This document shows, in pieces, positions 8,289-17,900 of a stretch of DNA of 64,000 bases (the first letter of the stretch is position 1; every line of letters starts with the position of its first letter). The notes under the pieces are model-generated. The model saw nothing but the letters and a program-made list of their open reading frames with translations. It was not told where the DNA came from and searched no databases. Source of the stretch: Bacillota bacterium (lineage in GTDB: Bacteria > Bacillota > Clostridia > Christensenellales > SZUA-584); NCBI GenBank assembly GCA_023410475.1, contig JAEYPS010000025.1, forward strand, positions 62,001 to 126,000, read 5' to 3'. Both the position numbers and the translations under genes were made by a program.

Positions 8289-8609
8289 TTATATGTGGCT
8301 GCAGTGCTCACTCGCCGCTTCGATAAGCATCGATACATGGCCGTCGTCCAATGTATAATATGTGTTTTTTCCGTCTTTGACATAGCGCACGAGCCTTTGC
8401 TGCCTCATCATTCCCAGCTGGTGCGAGACGGCGGAGATGCTCTTGCCAAGCGCAGACGCTATATGCCCGACGCATAACTCCCTTCCGCTGAGCAAAACGA
8501 GCATCCTTATCCTGTCGGGGTCGGCAAACACCTTTAAGAATTCGGCCAGCCGTCTTGCTTCATCTTCGGCCATTGTATTCAGATTCGTACTTTCGCAGCA
8601 TCTTTGCAT
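8289..8609 (-). CDS. ArsR/SmtB-family metal-responsive repressor
   Basis: 106 residues. Winged-helix protein with ELCVGHIASALGKSISAVSHQLGMMRQQRLV, the helix-turn-helix plus the ELCV(C/G) position that carries an alpha-3 metal ligand in CadC/ArsR relatives. Extra thiols occur at the N-terminus (RCCES) and C-terminus (EHCSHI), candidates for alpha-5 or alpha-3N sites. It probably represses its own promoter and the permease until metal binds. The start has GAGGAAG seven bases upstream, and a direct-repeat operator lies between the -10 and the gene. Confidence 0.9.
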   Translation of the reverse strand: MQRCCESTNLNTMAEDEARRLAEFLKVFADPDRIRMLVLLSGRELCVGHIASALGKSISAVSHQLGMMRQQRLVRYVKDGKNTYYTLDDGHVSMLIEAASEHCSHI

Positions 8610-8633
8610 TTCGCTTCCTCATTACATTTGTTT

Positions 8634-8653
8634 ATTTGTTCAACTGTTCAAAT
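8634..8653 (-). promoter_or_regulatory. Predicted ArsR operator
   Basis: Minus strand ATTTGAACAGTTGAACAAAT, immediately downstream of and touching the -10 box. It contains two TTGAACA units in direct repeat and ATTTG/CAAAT ends that form an inverted repeat. SmtB/CzrA operators are TGAA-containing dyads in this position, so binding would block RNA polymerase. Confidence 0.6.
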
Positions 8654-8680
8654 ATTATCTCAAAAAAAGACTGCTGTCAA
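8652..8680 (-). promoter_or_regulatory. Sigma-A promoter of arsR-permease operon
   Basis: Minus strand: consensus -35 TTGACA (8680-8675), 17-base spacer, -10 TAATAT (8657-8652). It is very close to consensus, as expected for a strong promoter kept off by a repressor. Confidence 0.85.
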
Positions 8681-8722
8681 GAGTCCATACAATCCTTTTT
8701 AAAAGCAGTCCTTTATTGCGCT

Positions 8723-9892
8723 TTACTCGTGGCGCAGCGCGTCCACCGGGTCGAGCTTCGACGCCTTATACGCGGGTATAAGCCCGAATATGATCCCAAC
8801 CGTTGCGGAGAACAGCACGCTTAAAAAAGCCGCCGAACCAGAAACCTCCGATTTTATGCCGATAACACTCCCCGATATACGCGTAAGGAATACTCCGAGC
8901 GCTATTCCGAGCAGCCCGCCCAAAATCGAGTAGAACAGCGCTTCGGAAAGAAACTGCCCGAGTATGTGATGCTCGCCCGCGCCCAAAGCCTTCCTTATAC
9001 CTATCTCTCTCGTGCGCTCCTTAACGGTAACGAGCATGATATTCATTATCCCTATCCCGCCTACAAGCAGCGCAACGGCTGCGACTGCGCCCACGACAAT
9101 AGTAAAAATATTCAGTATGTTTTGCGCATTTTCTATTTCATGAGAAAGGTTTATTATCTTCAGCGAGCCTTCACCATATTTTTTTAGAAGAAGAGATACG
9201 CTTGCGTTTACAACGTTGTCGAGCGTTTCGGAGCTTAAGGCGGTAACGGATATCTCATCGAAATATTTTGTGGAGAACATGCTTCTGAACGTGGTAAGCG
9301 GTATATAGCATTTTCCCGAAAAGAACGAAGCGTAGATAGACTGATCTTCTTTTTCCACTCCTACCACGGTAAAATTCTGCCCGTTTATGCTGACCTTCTT
9401 TCCTTCGGCCTTACCGTCGCCGAAAAGCGTATCCTTCGCCTGTTCGCTGAGCACAACGATATTTCTCGTATACTTGATATCGTTTTCGGTGAGCCCCCTT
9501 CCCTCAAGGTACGTCATCTGCTCCATCTCAAAAAGAGCTTCGCTCGTTCCCACTACGTCGGCAACGATTTTCTTCCTGCCGTTTGAAAGATATGCCTTTT
9601 CATACGCCGAGGGCGCGATATTCTCTATTCCGTTTATACTTTTTAAAAGATTGACATCAGCCATATCAAGCATGTTGTTGGGGCCCTGCAGATTGCTCGG
9701 AAAAAACCAGACGCGGTTTATGCCAAACTTTAAAAGCTCGTCGTGTATCATTTCCTGACCGCCGTTACTTACGGATATAACAGTTATCATGGACGCGACT
9801 CCGATCATTATACCCAATATAGTAAGCACTGTCCTGAGCCTGTTCCTGCTTAGTTGATGCGCGGCCATCCCCACATAATCGTTAAGTCTCAT
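8723..9892 (-). CDS. MacB-like ABC transporter permease
   Basis: 389 residues. FtsX/MacB-type permease: an N-terminal membrane helix (RTVLTILGIMIGVASMITVISV), a large extracytoplasmic MacB_PCD-like domain (residues about 45-240) and three C-terminal helices (VGAVAAVALLVGGIGIMNIMLVTVKERTREIGIRKALGA, then two more), ending in AYKASKLDPVDALRHE. The ERTREIGIRKALGA motif is the ATPase-coupling region. It overlaps the ATPase gene by four bases (ATGA) and follows a membrane-fusion-protein gene, so the three form a MacAB-type efflux or mechanotransmission system. The substrate is unknown. Confidence 0.92.
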   Translation of the reverse strand: MRLNDYVGMAAHQLSRNRLRTVLTILGIMIGVASMITVISVSNGGQEMIHDELLKFGINRVWFFPSNLQGPNNMLDMADVNLLKSINGIENIAPSAYEKAYLSNGRKKIVADVVGTSEALFEMEQMTYLEGRGLTENDIKYTRNIVVLSEQAKDTLFGDGKAEGKKVSINGQNFTVVGVEKEDQSIYASFFSGKCYIPLTTFRSMFSTKYFDEISVTALSSETLDNVVNASVSLLLKKYGEGSLKIINLSHEIENAQNILNIFTIVVGAVAAVALLVGGIGIMNIMLVTVKERTREIGIRKALGAGEHHILGQFLSEALFYSILGGLLGIALGVFLTRISGSVIGIKSEVSGSAAFLSVLFSATVGIIFGLIPAYKASKLDPVDALRHE

Positions 9893-10575
9893 CTTGCCTC
9901 CGTTTGTTCTACAACATGACCGTCTTTCAGGACAATAAGGTCTTTCGCGTGCGAGGCTACGTCCTTCTCGTGCGTTATGAGGATTATCGTCGTGCCTTTA
10001 TCGTTGAGGCTCTTAAGTATCGCTACTATGTCTTCTCCCGTTTTGCTGTCGAGATTGCCGGTAGGCTCGTCCGCCAGTATCAGGCTCGGTGAATTGACAA
10101 GCGCTCTCGCGATAGCGACTCTTTGCCGCTGTCCTCCCGAAAGCTCTCCCGGCATATGTGACGCCCTGTTGGCAAGCCCCGTCATTTCAAGAAGCTCCGC
10201 AGATTTTCTCCTTCGCTCTTTTGGTGAGACTCCGGAGTATATCATAGGAAGCTCGACGTTCTGCTTTGCCGTAAGCATGGGCAGCAGATAAAACGACTGA
10301 AAAATGAACCCTATGCATCTGTTCCTAAGGTGCACTTTACCTTCTCCCGACAGCCGCCTTACATCGGTCCTGTTAAAATAATAATCGCCTTTCGTCTGAG
10401 TATCAAGGCATCCCAATATGTTCATCAGCGTCGTCTTGCCCGACCCCGACGCCCCCATGACCGCAAGAAAGCCTCCTTTTTTGACTTTCAGCGACACGTC
10501 CATAACGGCATGCACGCACGTCTCCCCCCTGCCGTACGTCTTGCAAAGATTCTTAACCTCTATCATATGTAACAC
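9889..10575 (-). CDS. ABC transporter ATP-binding protein (MacB/LolD type)
   Basis: 228 residues. Walker A GASGSGKTT, Q-loop IFQSFYLLPML, signature LSGGQRQRVAIARAL, Walker B LILADEPTGNLD and the switch His in LITHE are all present, so it should be an active ATPase of the MacB/LolD/FtsE class. The start is taken as GTG at 10575, four bases after AAGGAAGGA; an ATG nine bases further on is possible. It overlaps the end of the adaptor gene by 23 bases and the permease start by four, indicating translational coupling. Confidence 0.93.
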   Translation of the reverse strand: MLHMIEVKNLCKTYGRGETCVHAVMDVSLKVKKGGFLAVMGASGSGKTTLMNILGCLDTQTKGDYYFNRTDVRRLSGEGKVHLRNRCIGFIFQSFYLLPMLTAKQNVELPMIYSGVSPKERRRKSAELLEMTGLANRASHMPGELSGGQRQRVAIARALVNSPSLILADEPTGNLDSKTGEDIVAILKSLNDKGTTIILITHEKDVASHAKDLIVLKDGHVVEQTEAR

Positions 10576-11719
10576 GCTGTCCTTCCTTTACGCTGCCGGG
10601 CGTCAAAACAACTCTTTCGCCTTCGGTAAGACCGCTTAATATCTCGACGTAGAACGTATCCTGAAAACCGGTCTCCACAGCCCGCCTTTCAAGCTCGTCT
10701 TTCTCTCCCACCACATATACGAACCCTTCGCCCGCAAGACACTCGACGGGCACAGCGAGCACGTTTTGTTTAGACCTCAGGGTTATCTCAAGGTCAACCA
10801 TTGCCCCGGGTATTTTGTTGAAGCTGCTGTCCGGCGTTATCTGTATTTTCGCGAGTGCTCCGAAACCGGACTGCTCCCCGATATCGACGGCCGCTTTTCC
10901 CGTTTCGGTGATTTTGCCCATATAATAAACGTCGTCGGTTACTATCTTTACGTCCATGCCCGGCGAAAGACTTTCTAGGTCTTTTTCATAGACATACCCC
11001 TCTATTATAGTGTTGTCGGTATCGGCGATGATCATTGCCGGCAGTCCCGGAGAAAGCACTTCCCCTTTGTTGATGTTGATTGCAATTACAGTCCCCTTCA
11101 TCAGGCTTTTGTGCGACATGCTTTCAAGCTGGGCTTTGAGCCTTTGAACCGACAGCTCGGCAAGGGCGATGTTATTTTCAAGAGACGAGCTGCTGCCGGG
11201 GCCTATAACATCATTCAAGCCTTGCATCGCGTCAAGGTTTGACGCCATAGCCGCGGCGTTATCCTTGAGCGTTCCCGAAAACGCGTTGTTAAACGATTCA
11301 TAATCGTAGCCGGTTGTCTGCGACAGCGCGAGAGCGATCTTTGCCTTTTCCTGCGTCAGCGCTGAGCCGCCCGCCATCACCGTCTGTGCCTGAGCTTCAA
11401 GCAGTATGTCATAGTTGAGCTGCGCTTCTTTAAGCATGCTTTTGACCTTTGCAGGATCGATGTCAAAAAGCGCATCTCCGGCATTAACCTTGCTGCCTTC
11501 AGATACGTATATAGTGTCAATAGTTCCCCCTGTCTCGCTCATTACACTATACATTTTAACAGGCACCACCTGCCCGGAAAATTCGAGCGAGTCTTCAAGA
11601 TCCATATATTTTACTTCGCTCAAGCTTACGATAGGCGCGTCGTCGCCTTCGTTAAAGTATAAAAACCAGCCGGTTGCGATAACGGCCAGAACAATGATTA
11701 ACAGAATGAATTTTCGCAT
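10553..11719 (-). CDS. MacA-like periplasmic adaptor (HlyD family)
   Basis: 388 residues. One N-terminal membrane anchor (FILLIIVLAVIATGWFLYF) is followed by the biotinyl-lipoyl hairpin halves (TGGTIDTIYVSEGSKVNAGDALFDID and MKGTVIAININKGEVLSPG), a central region of mostly helix (about 100-210), a beta-barrel and a C-terminal membrane-proximal domain (VLAVPVECLAGEGFVYVV). This is the MacA/RND adaptor order. In a Gram-positive cell it would act outside the membrane with the downstream ATPase and permease. It is first in the three-gene operon; the ATG has GGGGGT about six bases upstream. Confidence 0.92.
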   Translation of the reverse strand: MRKFILLIIVLAVIATGWFLYFNEGDDAPIVSLSEVKYMDLEDSLEFSGQVVPVKMYSVMSETGGTIDTIYVSEGSKVNAGDALFDIDPAKVKSMLKEAQLNYDILLEAQAQTVMAGGSALTQEKAKIALALSQTTGYDYESFNNAFSGTLKDNAAAMASNLDAMQGLNDVIGPGSSSSLENNIALAELSVQRLKAQLESMSHKSLMKGTVIAININKGEVLSPGLPAMIIADTDNTIIEGYVYEKDLESLSPGMDVKIVTDDVYYMGKITETGKAAVDIGEQSGFGALAKIQITPDSSFNKIPGAMVDLEITLRSKQNVLAVPVECLAGEGFVYVVGEKDELERRAVETGFQDTFYVEILSGLTEGERVVLTPGSVKEGQRVTYDRG

Positions 11720-11796
11720 GTGTATACCCCCTTATTTCGCGCATCCGTCCGATTTTAGTTTGGCAAAAATATTACCCCGTTATTCTAAAATAGGTG

Positions 11797-11825
11797 TTGC
11801 ATTTTTATGCATTTTTATGTATAAT
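11797..11825 (+). promoter_or_regulatory. Promoter of the arginine operon with ARG-box-like operator
   Basis: -35 TTGCAT (11797-11802), 17-base spacer, -10 TATAAT (11820-11825). The spacer is largely the palindrome TGCATTTTTATGCA (11798-11811), followed by a second ATGCATTTTTATGTAT. These resemble ArgR/AhrC boxes (TGAAT-N4-ATTCA type, with TGCAT variants), so arginine-ArgR binding would occlude the promoter. ArgR itself is not in the window. Confidence 0.75.
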
Positions 11826-11855
11826 TATTAATACTATATTTTGGAGGGTCGTTTC

Positions 11856-12884
11856 GTGGTAAATGTGACTGTAGTCGGCGCAACAGGCTACGCCGGCATA
11901 GAGCTTATGCGAATACTTTCGGGGCACGACGGCGTACGTATAGCGCACGCGGTGTCAAAGAACTTCGCCGGCCAGCGCTTAAGCGAGGTTTACCCTAGCT
12001 TTCATGGCCAGGATTATGAGCTTGAGGAGATGGACATAGATAATATATGCCGTGACAGCGACATCGTTTTCACATGCCTTCCTCACGGAGCGTCGGGCGA
12101 AGTCGTGCCCGGGCTGCTCGAGCGCGGCGTAAAGGTTATAGATCTTTCCGGCGAGTTCAGATACAACGACACGGCCGTATACGAGAGCTGGTACGGCATG
12201 CCCCATACAGCGCCGCATCTGCTTAGATCAAGCGTTTACGGCCTTCCCGAGATTCATCGCGCCAGCATTGCCGGGGCAAAGCTCGTCGGCAACCCGGGCT
12301 GCTACACCACATGCTCTATTCTGCCTCTTTATCCTCTTTTGATGCACGGGCTATTAGAGCATGGCGGCATAATAATAGACGCGAAATCGGGCGTCAGCGG
12401 AGCTGGCCGCAGCGAAAAACTCGGCTACAGCTTTTGTGAAACGGCGGATAACGCGAAGGCATACGCAGCGGGCACGCACAGGCACACGTCTGAGATAGAG
12501 CAGGAGCTGTCTATTGCTGCGAAGGAGCCCGTCACGCTCTCGTTTACGCCGCATCTGCTGCCCATAAAGAGAGGCATTATAGCAACGATCTACGCTACGC
12601 CCAAAAAACGCGCGAACGAAACCGCAATAAGCAGCGCATACGAAATGTATAAATATGAGCCTTTTGTGCAGATGACCGATAAGCTGCCCGAAATAAAAAC
12701 AGTTGTCGGCAGCAACAACTGCCAGATAGGCTGGGTGCTCGATAAAAGAACGAACAGGCTTATAATAGTATCGTGCATAGACAACCTTATAAAAGGAGCC
12801 GCAGGGCAGGCAGTGCAAAATATGAACATCATGTGCTCTTTTGACGAGCGGGAAGGACTAAGCAGTATAGGATGGTACCTCTAA
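11856..12884 (+). CDS. argC: N-acetyl-gamma-glutamyl-phosphate reductase
   Basis: 342 residues from GTG 11856, seven bases after GGAGGG; a TTG 15 bases earlier overlaps the ribosome site and is rejected. N-terminal Rossmann motif GATGYAGIELMRIL, active-site Cys in GNPGCYTTCSILPLYPL, and HRHTSEIEQEL as in type 1 ArgC. It reduces N-acetylglutamyl-5-phosphate to the semialdehyde with NADPH, the third step of arginine synthesis. First gene of argC-argB-argD-carB-argF; its TAA overlaps the argB start by one base. Confidence 0.95.
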   Translation: MVNVTVVGATGYAGIELMRILSGHDGVRIAHAVSKNFAGQRLSEVYPSFHGQDYELEEMDIDNICRDSDIVFTCLPHGASGEVVPGLLERGVKVIDLSGEFRYNDTAVYESWYGMPHTAPHLLRSSVYGLPEIHRASIAGAKLVGNPGCYTTCSILPLYPLLMHGLLEHGGIIIDAKSGVSGAGRSEKLGYSFCETADNAKAYAAGTHRHTSEIEQELSIAAKEPVTLSFTPHLLPIKRGIIATIYATPKKRANETAISSAYEMYKYEPFVQMTDKLPEIKTVVGSNNCQIGWVLDKRTNRLIIVSCIDNLIKGAAGQAVQNMNIMCSFDEREGLSSIGWYL

Positions 12885-13747
12885 TGAACAAATATATCGA
12901 CAAAGCAAATATTCTTATCGAGGCTCTGCCGTATATAAGGCGCCTCTCAGGAAAAACCGTCGTCATAAAATACGGCGGAGCGGCGATGCTCTCCGAGGAG
13001 CTTTCGGCGAAGATTATGCAGGATATAACGCTCCTGAAATTTGTCGGCGTAAACCCCATTGTAGTACACGGAGGCGGCAACGACATAAACAGCCTGCTTA
13101 AAAAGCTCGACATACAGTCCGAGTTCCATAACGGGCTTCGCGTAACCGACTCGGCTACGATGGATGTCGTGCAGATGGTGCTCACTGGAAAGATAAACAA
13201 GGATATCGTGTCGCAGCTCGGAGTCGCTGGCGCGAAAGCTATCGGGCTTTGCGGCAAGGACGCTTCTCTTATATCCGCCGAAAAGCTCAACGCTGAGGAC
13301 GGGCACGACTTGGGGCACGTCGGAAAGATAACGGGCATAAACACCGAGCTTTTAAACTTTCTCACAAAGGACGAATATATCCCCGTTATAGCTCCGGTAG
13401 GCGTAGGCATCAGCGGCGAAAGCTATAACATAAACGCCGACACCGTGGCGGGCGAGGTTGCCGCAGCGCTGGGCGCGGAAAAGCTGATGTTTTTAACGGA
13501 CACTGACGGCATATGCCGTATCCCGGGCGACCCGTCTACGCTTATATTTGAGATAACGGTTAAAGAAATAATGGAGCTTATAGCGAGCGGCGTCATCAGC
13601 GGAGGCATGCTTCCCAAGGTCGAGGGATGCATAAAGGCTATTGAAAGCGGCGTCAAGCGCACGCATATACTGAACGGCACGATACCGCACCCCATACTGC
13701 TCGAAATATTCACTGACACAGGCATCGGCACTATGGTAAGGGAGTAA
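12884..13747 (+). CDS. argB: Acetylglutamate kinase
   Basis: 287 residues from ATG 12884, which overlaps the argC stop (TAATG), implying translational coupling; an in-frame ATG 12 bases earlier is possible. Amino-acid-kinase motifs: VIKYGGAAM, VVHGGGNDIN, LRVTDSATMDVV, NINADTVAGEVAAALGAEKLMFLTDTDGI and SGGMLPKVEGC. It phosphorylates N-acetylglutamate at the gamma-carboxyl. The short N-terminal helix (KANILIEALPYIRRL) is of the kind linked to arginine-sensitive hexameric enzymes, so feedback inhibition is plausible. Confidence 0.95.
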   Translation: MNKYIDKANILIEALPYIRRLSGKTVVIKYGGAAMLSEELSAKIMQDITLLKFVGVNPIVVHGGGNDINSLLKKLDIQSEFHNGLRVTDSATMDVVQMVLTGKINKDIVSQLGVAGAKAIGLCGKDASLISAEKLNAEDGHDLGHVGKITGINTELLNFLTKDEYIPVIAPVGVGISGESYNINADTVAGEVAAALGAEKLMFLTDTDGICRIPGDPSTLIFEITVKEIMELIASGVISGGMLPKVEGCIKAIESGVKRTHILNGTIPHPILLEIFTDTGIGTMVRE

Positions 13748-13750
13748 AAC

Positions 13751-14935
13751 ATGAAACTCAATGAGATTATTAAACTCGAAAAGCAGTACTATTCCCCCGT
13801 CTTCAATCGGCAGGAAATATGCTTTGTCCGGGGCGAGGACGTATACCTTTTTGACACCGACGGAAAACAGTATACCGATTTTTTGTCAGGCATAGCCGTC
13901 TGCTGCCTCGGGTATTCAGACGAGGGCTACAAGAGGGCTTTGAAGGACGCTATCGACAGCCTAACGCATACGTCCAACGTGTTTTATATCGAGTCTCAGG
14001 CAAAGCTCGCCGGGCTTTTATGTACTGCAACGGGTTACGATAATGTCTTCTTCTCTAACAGCGGCGCCGAAGCTGTGGAGGGCGCTATCAAGCTAGCACG
14101 CAAGTACCATCACGCTTCGGGCAGCGCGCGCACAGAGATAGTGACGATGAAGAACAGCTTCCACGGCAGGACGCTGGCAACGCTAGCGGCCACAGGCCAG
14201 CAGAAATTCCACGAGGCGTATAAACCACTGGTAAAATCGTTCGTATATACAGAGCCTAATGATATCGCGGCTCTGGGCGAGGCGGTCAGCGAGAAAACCG
14301 CCGCCGTGATGATAGAGCCCGTGATAGGCGAAGGCGGGATAATACCCGTAACGCCCGAGTATTATCAGGCTGTGCGCTCGGCATGCGACCGCGCAGGCGC
14401 GCTGATGATAGCGGACGAGATACAGACGGGCATGGGCCGCACAGGCGCTCTGCTCGCCTCCCCCGCGCTCGGCGCGAAACCGGATATAACAGTGCTCGCG
14501 AAATCACTTGGCGCGGGCGTGCCGATAGGCGCGTTCCTTGCTTGCGGCAAGGCCGCAAGAGCATTTGAGCCGGGAGACCACGGCTCGACGTTTGGCGGCA
14601 ACCATCTTGCGTGCGCCGCGGCGTATTATGTAACTGACATGCTCGTGAGTACAAACATGCTCTCGCACATAGCCGAGGTCGGCGCGTACTTTAAGGATCG
14701 CCTCGACGCTCTTAAACAAAGCTGCGCTGCCGTAAAAGACGTTCGCGGCAAGGGGCTTATGCTTGGCATCGAATTCAATACGGAACTTTCCGCAAAAGAC
14801 CTGCAGCAAAGCCTTCTTGAAGCCGGCTTTATATCGGGCACGGCGGGAGCTAACACTCTTAGGTTCCTGCCCCCTTATGTGATACAAAGGAAACACATTG
14901 ACAGCCTTATAGACGTGTTAAAAAACATGCTTTGA
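13751..14935 (+). CDS. argD: Acetylornithine aminotransferase
   Basis: 394 residues. Class III PLP aminotransferase: NSGAEAVEGAIKLARKYH, the aromatic/His cofactor contact region SFHGRTLATLAATGQ, ADEIQTGMGRTG with the Asp that contacts the pyridine nitrogen, and the Schiff-base Lys in VLAKSLGAGVPIGA. It converts N-acetylglutamate semialdehyde to N-acetylornithine using glutamate. The ATG follows AAGGGAG; the gap to argB is three bases and to carB 16 bases. Confidence 0.94.
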   Translation: MKLNEIIKLEKQYYSPVFNRQEICFVRGEDVYLFDTDGKQYTDFLSGIAVCCLGYSDEGYKRALKDAIDSLTHTSNVFYIESQAKLAGLLCTATGYDNVFFSNSGAEAVEGAIKLARKYHHASGSARTEIVTMKNSFHGRTLATLAATGQQKFHEAYKPLVKSFVYTEPNDIAALGEAVSEKTAAVMIEPVIGEGGIIPVTPEYYQAVRSACDRAGALMIADEIQTGMGRTGALLASPALGAKPDITVLAKSLGAGVPIGAFLACGKAARAFEPGDHGSTFGGNHLACAAAYYVTDMLVSTNMLSHIAEVGAYFKDRLDALKQSCAAVKDVRGKGLMLGIEFNTELSAKDLQQSLLEAGFISGTAGANTLRFLPPYVIQRKHIDSLIDVLKNML

Positions 14936-14951
14936 AACAGACGAGGAGACT

Positions 14952-17900
14952 ATGCCTAAAAGAAACGACTTAAAAAAAATAATGGTTATCGGCTCAGGCC
15001 CCATCGTTATAGGCCAGGCGGCCGAGTTCGACTACTCGGGGACGCAGGCATGCAAGGCGCTCAAGGAAGAGAGCTTTGAGGTCGTGCTTATAAACTCTAA
15101 CCCGGCGACTATTATGACGGATGAGGAGACGGCGGACAAGGTCTATATAGAGCCCATAACCGTAGAAACTATATGCGGCATATTGCGCGCCGAGAGGCCG
15201 CAGGGCATAATAGCCACTCTCGGAGGACAGACGGGCCTTAATATGGCGGTAGAGCTTGCGGACAGCGGCATACTGGATGAGCTTGATATCGAGCTTCTCG
15301 GCACGTCGCTCGAGTCCATCAAGCTCGCCGAAGACAGGGAGCTCTTCAAGGAAACCATGGAGAGCATAGGCGAAAAGATAGCAAAGAGCGCTATCGTATG
15401 CTCCGTATCGGACGCCGCTAAGTTTGCCGACGAAGTCGGTTTTCCAATCATCGTGCGCCCCGCGTACACGCTCGGCGGCACGGGCGGTGGCATTGCCCGG
15501 GATATATTTGAGCTTGAGGATATAACCGCGAGAGGCCTCGGGTTCTCGATGATAGGACAGGTGCTTTTAGAGCAGAGCGTCGCGGGCTACAAGGAGATAG
15601 AGTACGAGGTCATGCGCGACGCGAACGACAACTGTATCGTCGTCTGCAATATGGAAAACTTCGACCCGGTGGGCATACACACGGGCGACAGCATAGTGGT
15701 GGCGCCGTCGCAGACGCTTTCCGACAAGGAATACCAGATGCTGCGCTCCGCCTCGCTTAAAATAATACGCGCGCTTAAGATAAAGGGAGGCTGCAACATA
15801 CAGTTCGCGCTGAATCCCGACAGCACAGAGTATGTCGTTATAGAGGTAAACCCGCGTGTAAGCCGCTCGTCGGCGCTCGCGAGCAAGGCTACGGGCTACC
15901 CCATCGCGCGCGCTGCCGCGAAGATAGCCGTCGGCTTCGGGCTCGACGAGATAGCGAACCCGATAACAGGCGAGACGACGGCATGCTTTGAACCGACGCT
16001 TGATTACGTCGTCACGAAGGTGCCGCGGTGGCCTTTTGACAAGTTCGTCACCGCCACGCGCACTCTCGGCACGCAGATGAAAGCCACGGGAGAAGTAATG
16101 GCCATTGGCCGCAGCTTCGAGGAGTCTCTTTTAAAGGCCATAGACAGCCTCGACGTTAAGCTAGACTATCAGCTTGGCATGAAGACGATAGCCTCATGGT
16201 CGGACGAGGAGATAGAAAATTCTCTTAAAAACCCCGATGACGAAAGGATATTCGTAGTGTCCGAGGCGCTTGAGCGCGGTTACACTGCCGACGAGATATT
16301 CGAAATCACGAAGATAGACAGATTTTTTATTGGCAAGCTGATGAACATCGTTACGCTTGCCAATCAATTAAAGCAGCACACCGCCTTCACGCTGCCTGAA
16401 GAGCTTTTGCGCAAATGCAAGCGATACGGTTTTGGAGACAGCTATATAGCTAACCTCACGGGAAGCGACGAGCACGATATAAAGGCGCTGCGCGCTAAAA
16501 TTGGGCTCCGCCCCGCCTACAAGATGGTAGACACGTGCGCGGGCGAGTTCGAGGCTAAAACGCCTTACTATTATTCATGCTACGATACTGTAGACGAGAC
16601 GAGAGACAGCGGCAGAAAGAAGATAATCGTGCTCGGCTCGGGGCCTATACGCATAGGCCAGGGAATAGAGTTTGACTATTGCTCCGTGCATTCGGCAATG
16701 GCTCTAAAGCAGCTCGGCTATGAGTCGATAATAATAAACTCTAACCCCGAGACGGTATCCACCGACTTCGACACGTCGGATAAACTCTATTTCGAGCCTC
16801 TGACAAAAGAGTGCGTGCTCGACGTTATAGAGCGCGAAAAGCCGGAAGGCGCCGTCGTGCAGTTCGGAGGACAGACGGCGATAAACCTCGCCGCGCCGCT
16901 CGCGCAGGAAGGCGCGACTATACTCGGAACCTCTGTAGAGGGCATCGATCGCGCGGAAGACCGTGAGAAGTTTTTGAAAGTCCTTGAAAAGCTCGGTATA
17001 CCCCTGCCGCCAGGAGCTACTGCTTTTTCTGTAGACGAGGCAAAGAAGACTGCGGCGGAGATAGGTTATCCCGTGTTAGTGCGCCCTTCTTACGTACTTG
17101 GCGGGCGGGCTATGGAGATAGTATACGACGAGAAAGAGCTCGACGAATACATGACGTATGCCGTAAAGGTGTCGCCCAAGCATCCTGTTCTCGTCGATAA
17201 GTACCTGAACGGCAAAGAGGTTGAGACGGACGGCATCTGCGACGGCAAAGACGCGCTCATTGTGGGCTTGATGGAGCATATAGAGCGCGCGGGCGTACAT
17301 TCGGGCGACAGCTTCGCGGTTTACCCTGCGCAGACGATTAGCGCCAAGGTTAAGCGTACGGTTATAGATTACTCTGTAAAAATAGGTATAGAGCTTGGCA
17401 TAAAAGGGCTTTACAACATACAGTTCGTTATAGACCAGTCGGGCAAGGTGTACGTTCTCGAGGTAAACCCGAGAGCAAGCCGCACCGTTCCGATATTATC
17501 GAAGGTAACAGGCGTCCAGATGGTAAAAGCCGCGACGCGCATAATGCTCGGCGATACGCTGAAGTCTATGGGCTATTCGTCGGGGCTCTATCCCGAAAGC
17601 CGTCTTGTAACCGTAAAAGCCCCCGTGTTCTCGTTTTCGAAGCTTACGACGGTGGACATATTCTTAGGTCCCGAGATGAAATCCACAGGCGAGGTCATGG
17701 GAACGGATATATCATACCTCGCGGCGCTCAAAAAGGCGTTTCTCGCCTCGGGCGTAAAACCCCCAGTCAAGGATAAGCCCGTACTGTTTTCGGTGACGGA
17801 CAGGGACAAACACGAGGCAAGCGTATACGCCGATAAGCTCTCTGCAATGGGTTTCTCGATAGCGTGCACCGATATGACGTATCAGCACTTCCAGTCTGAG

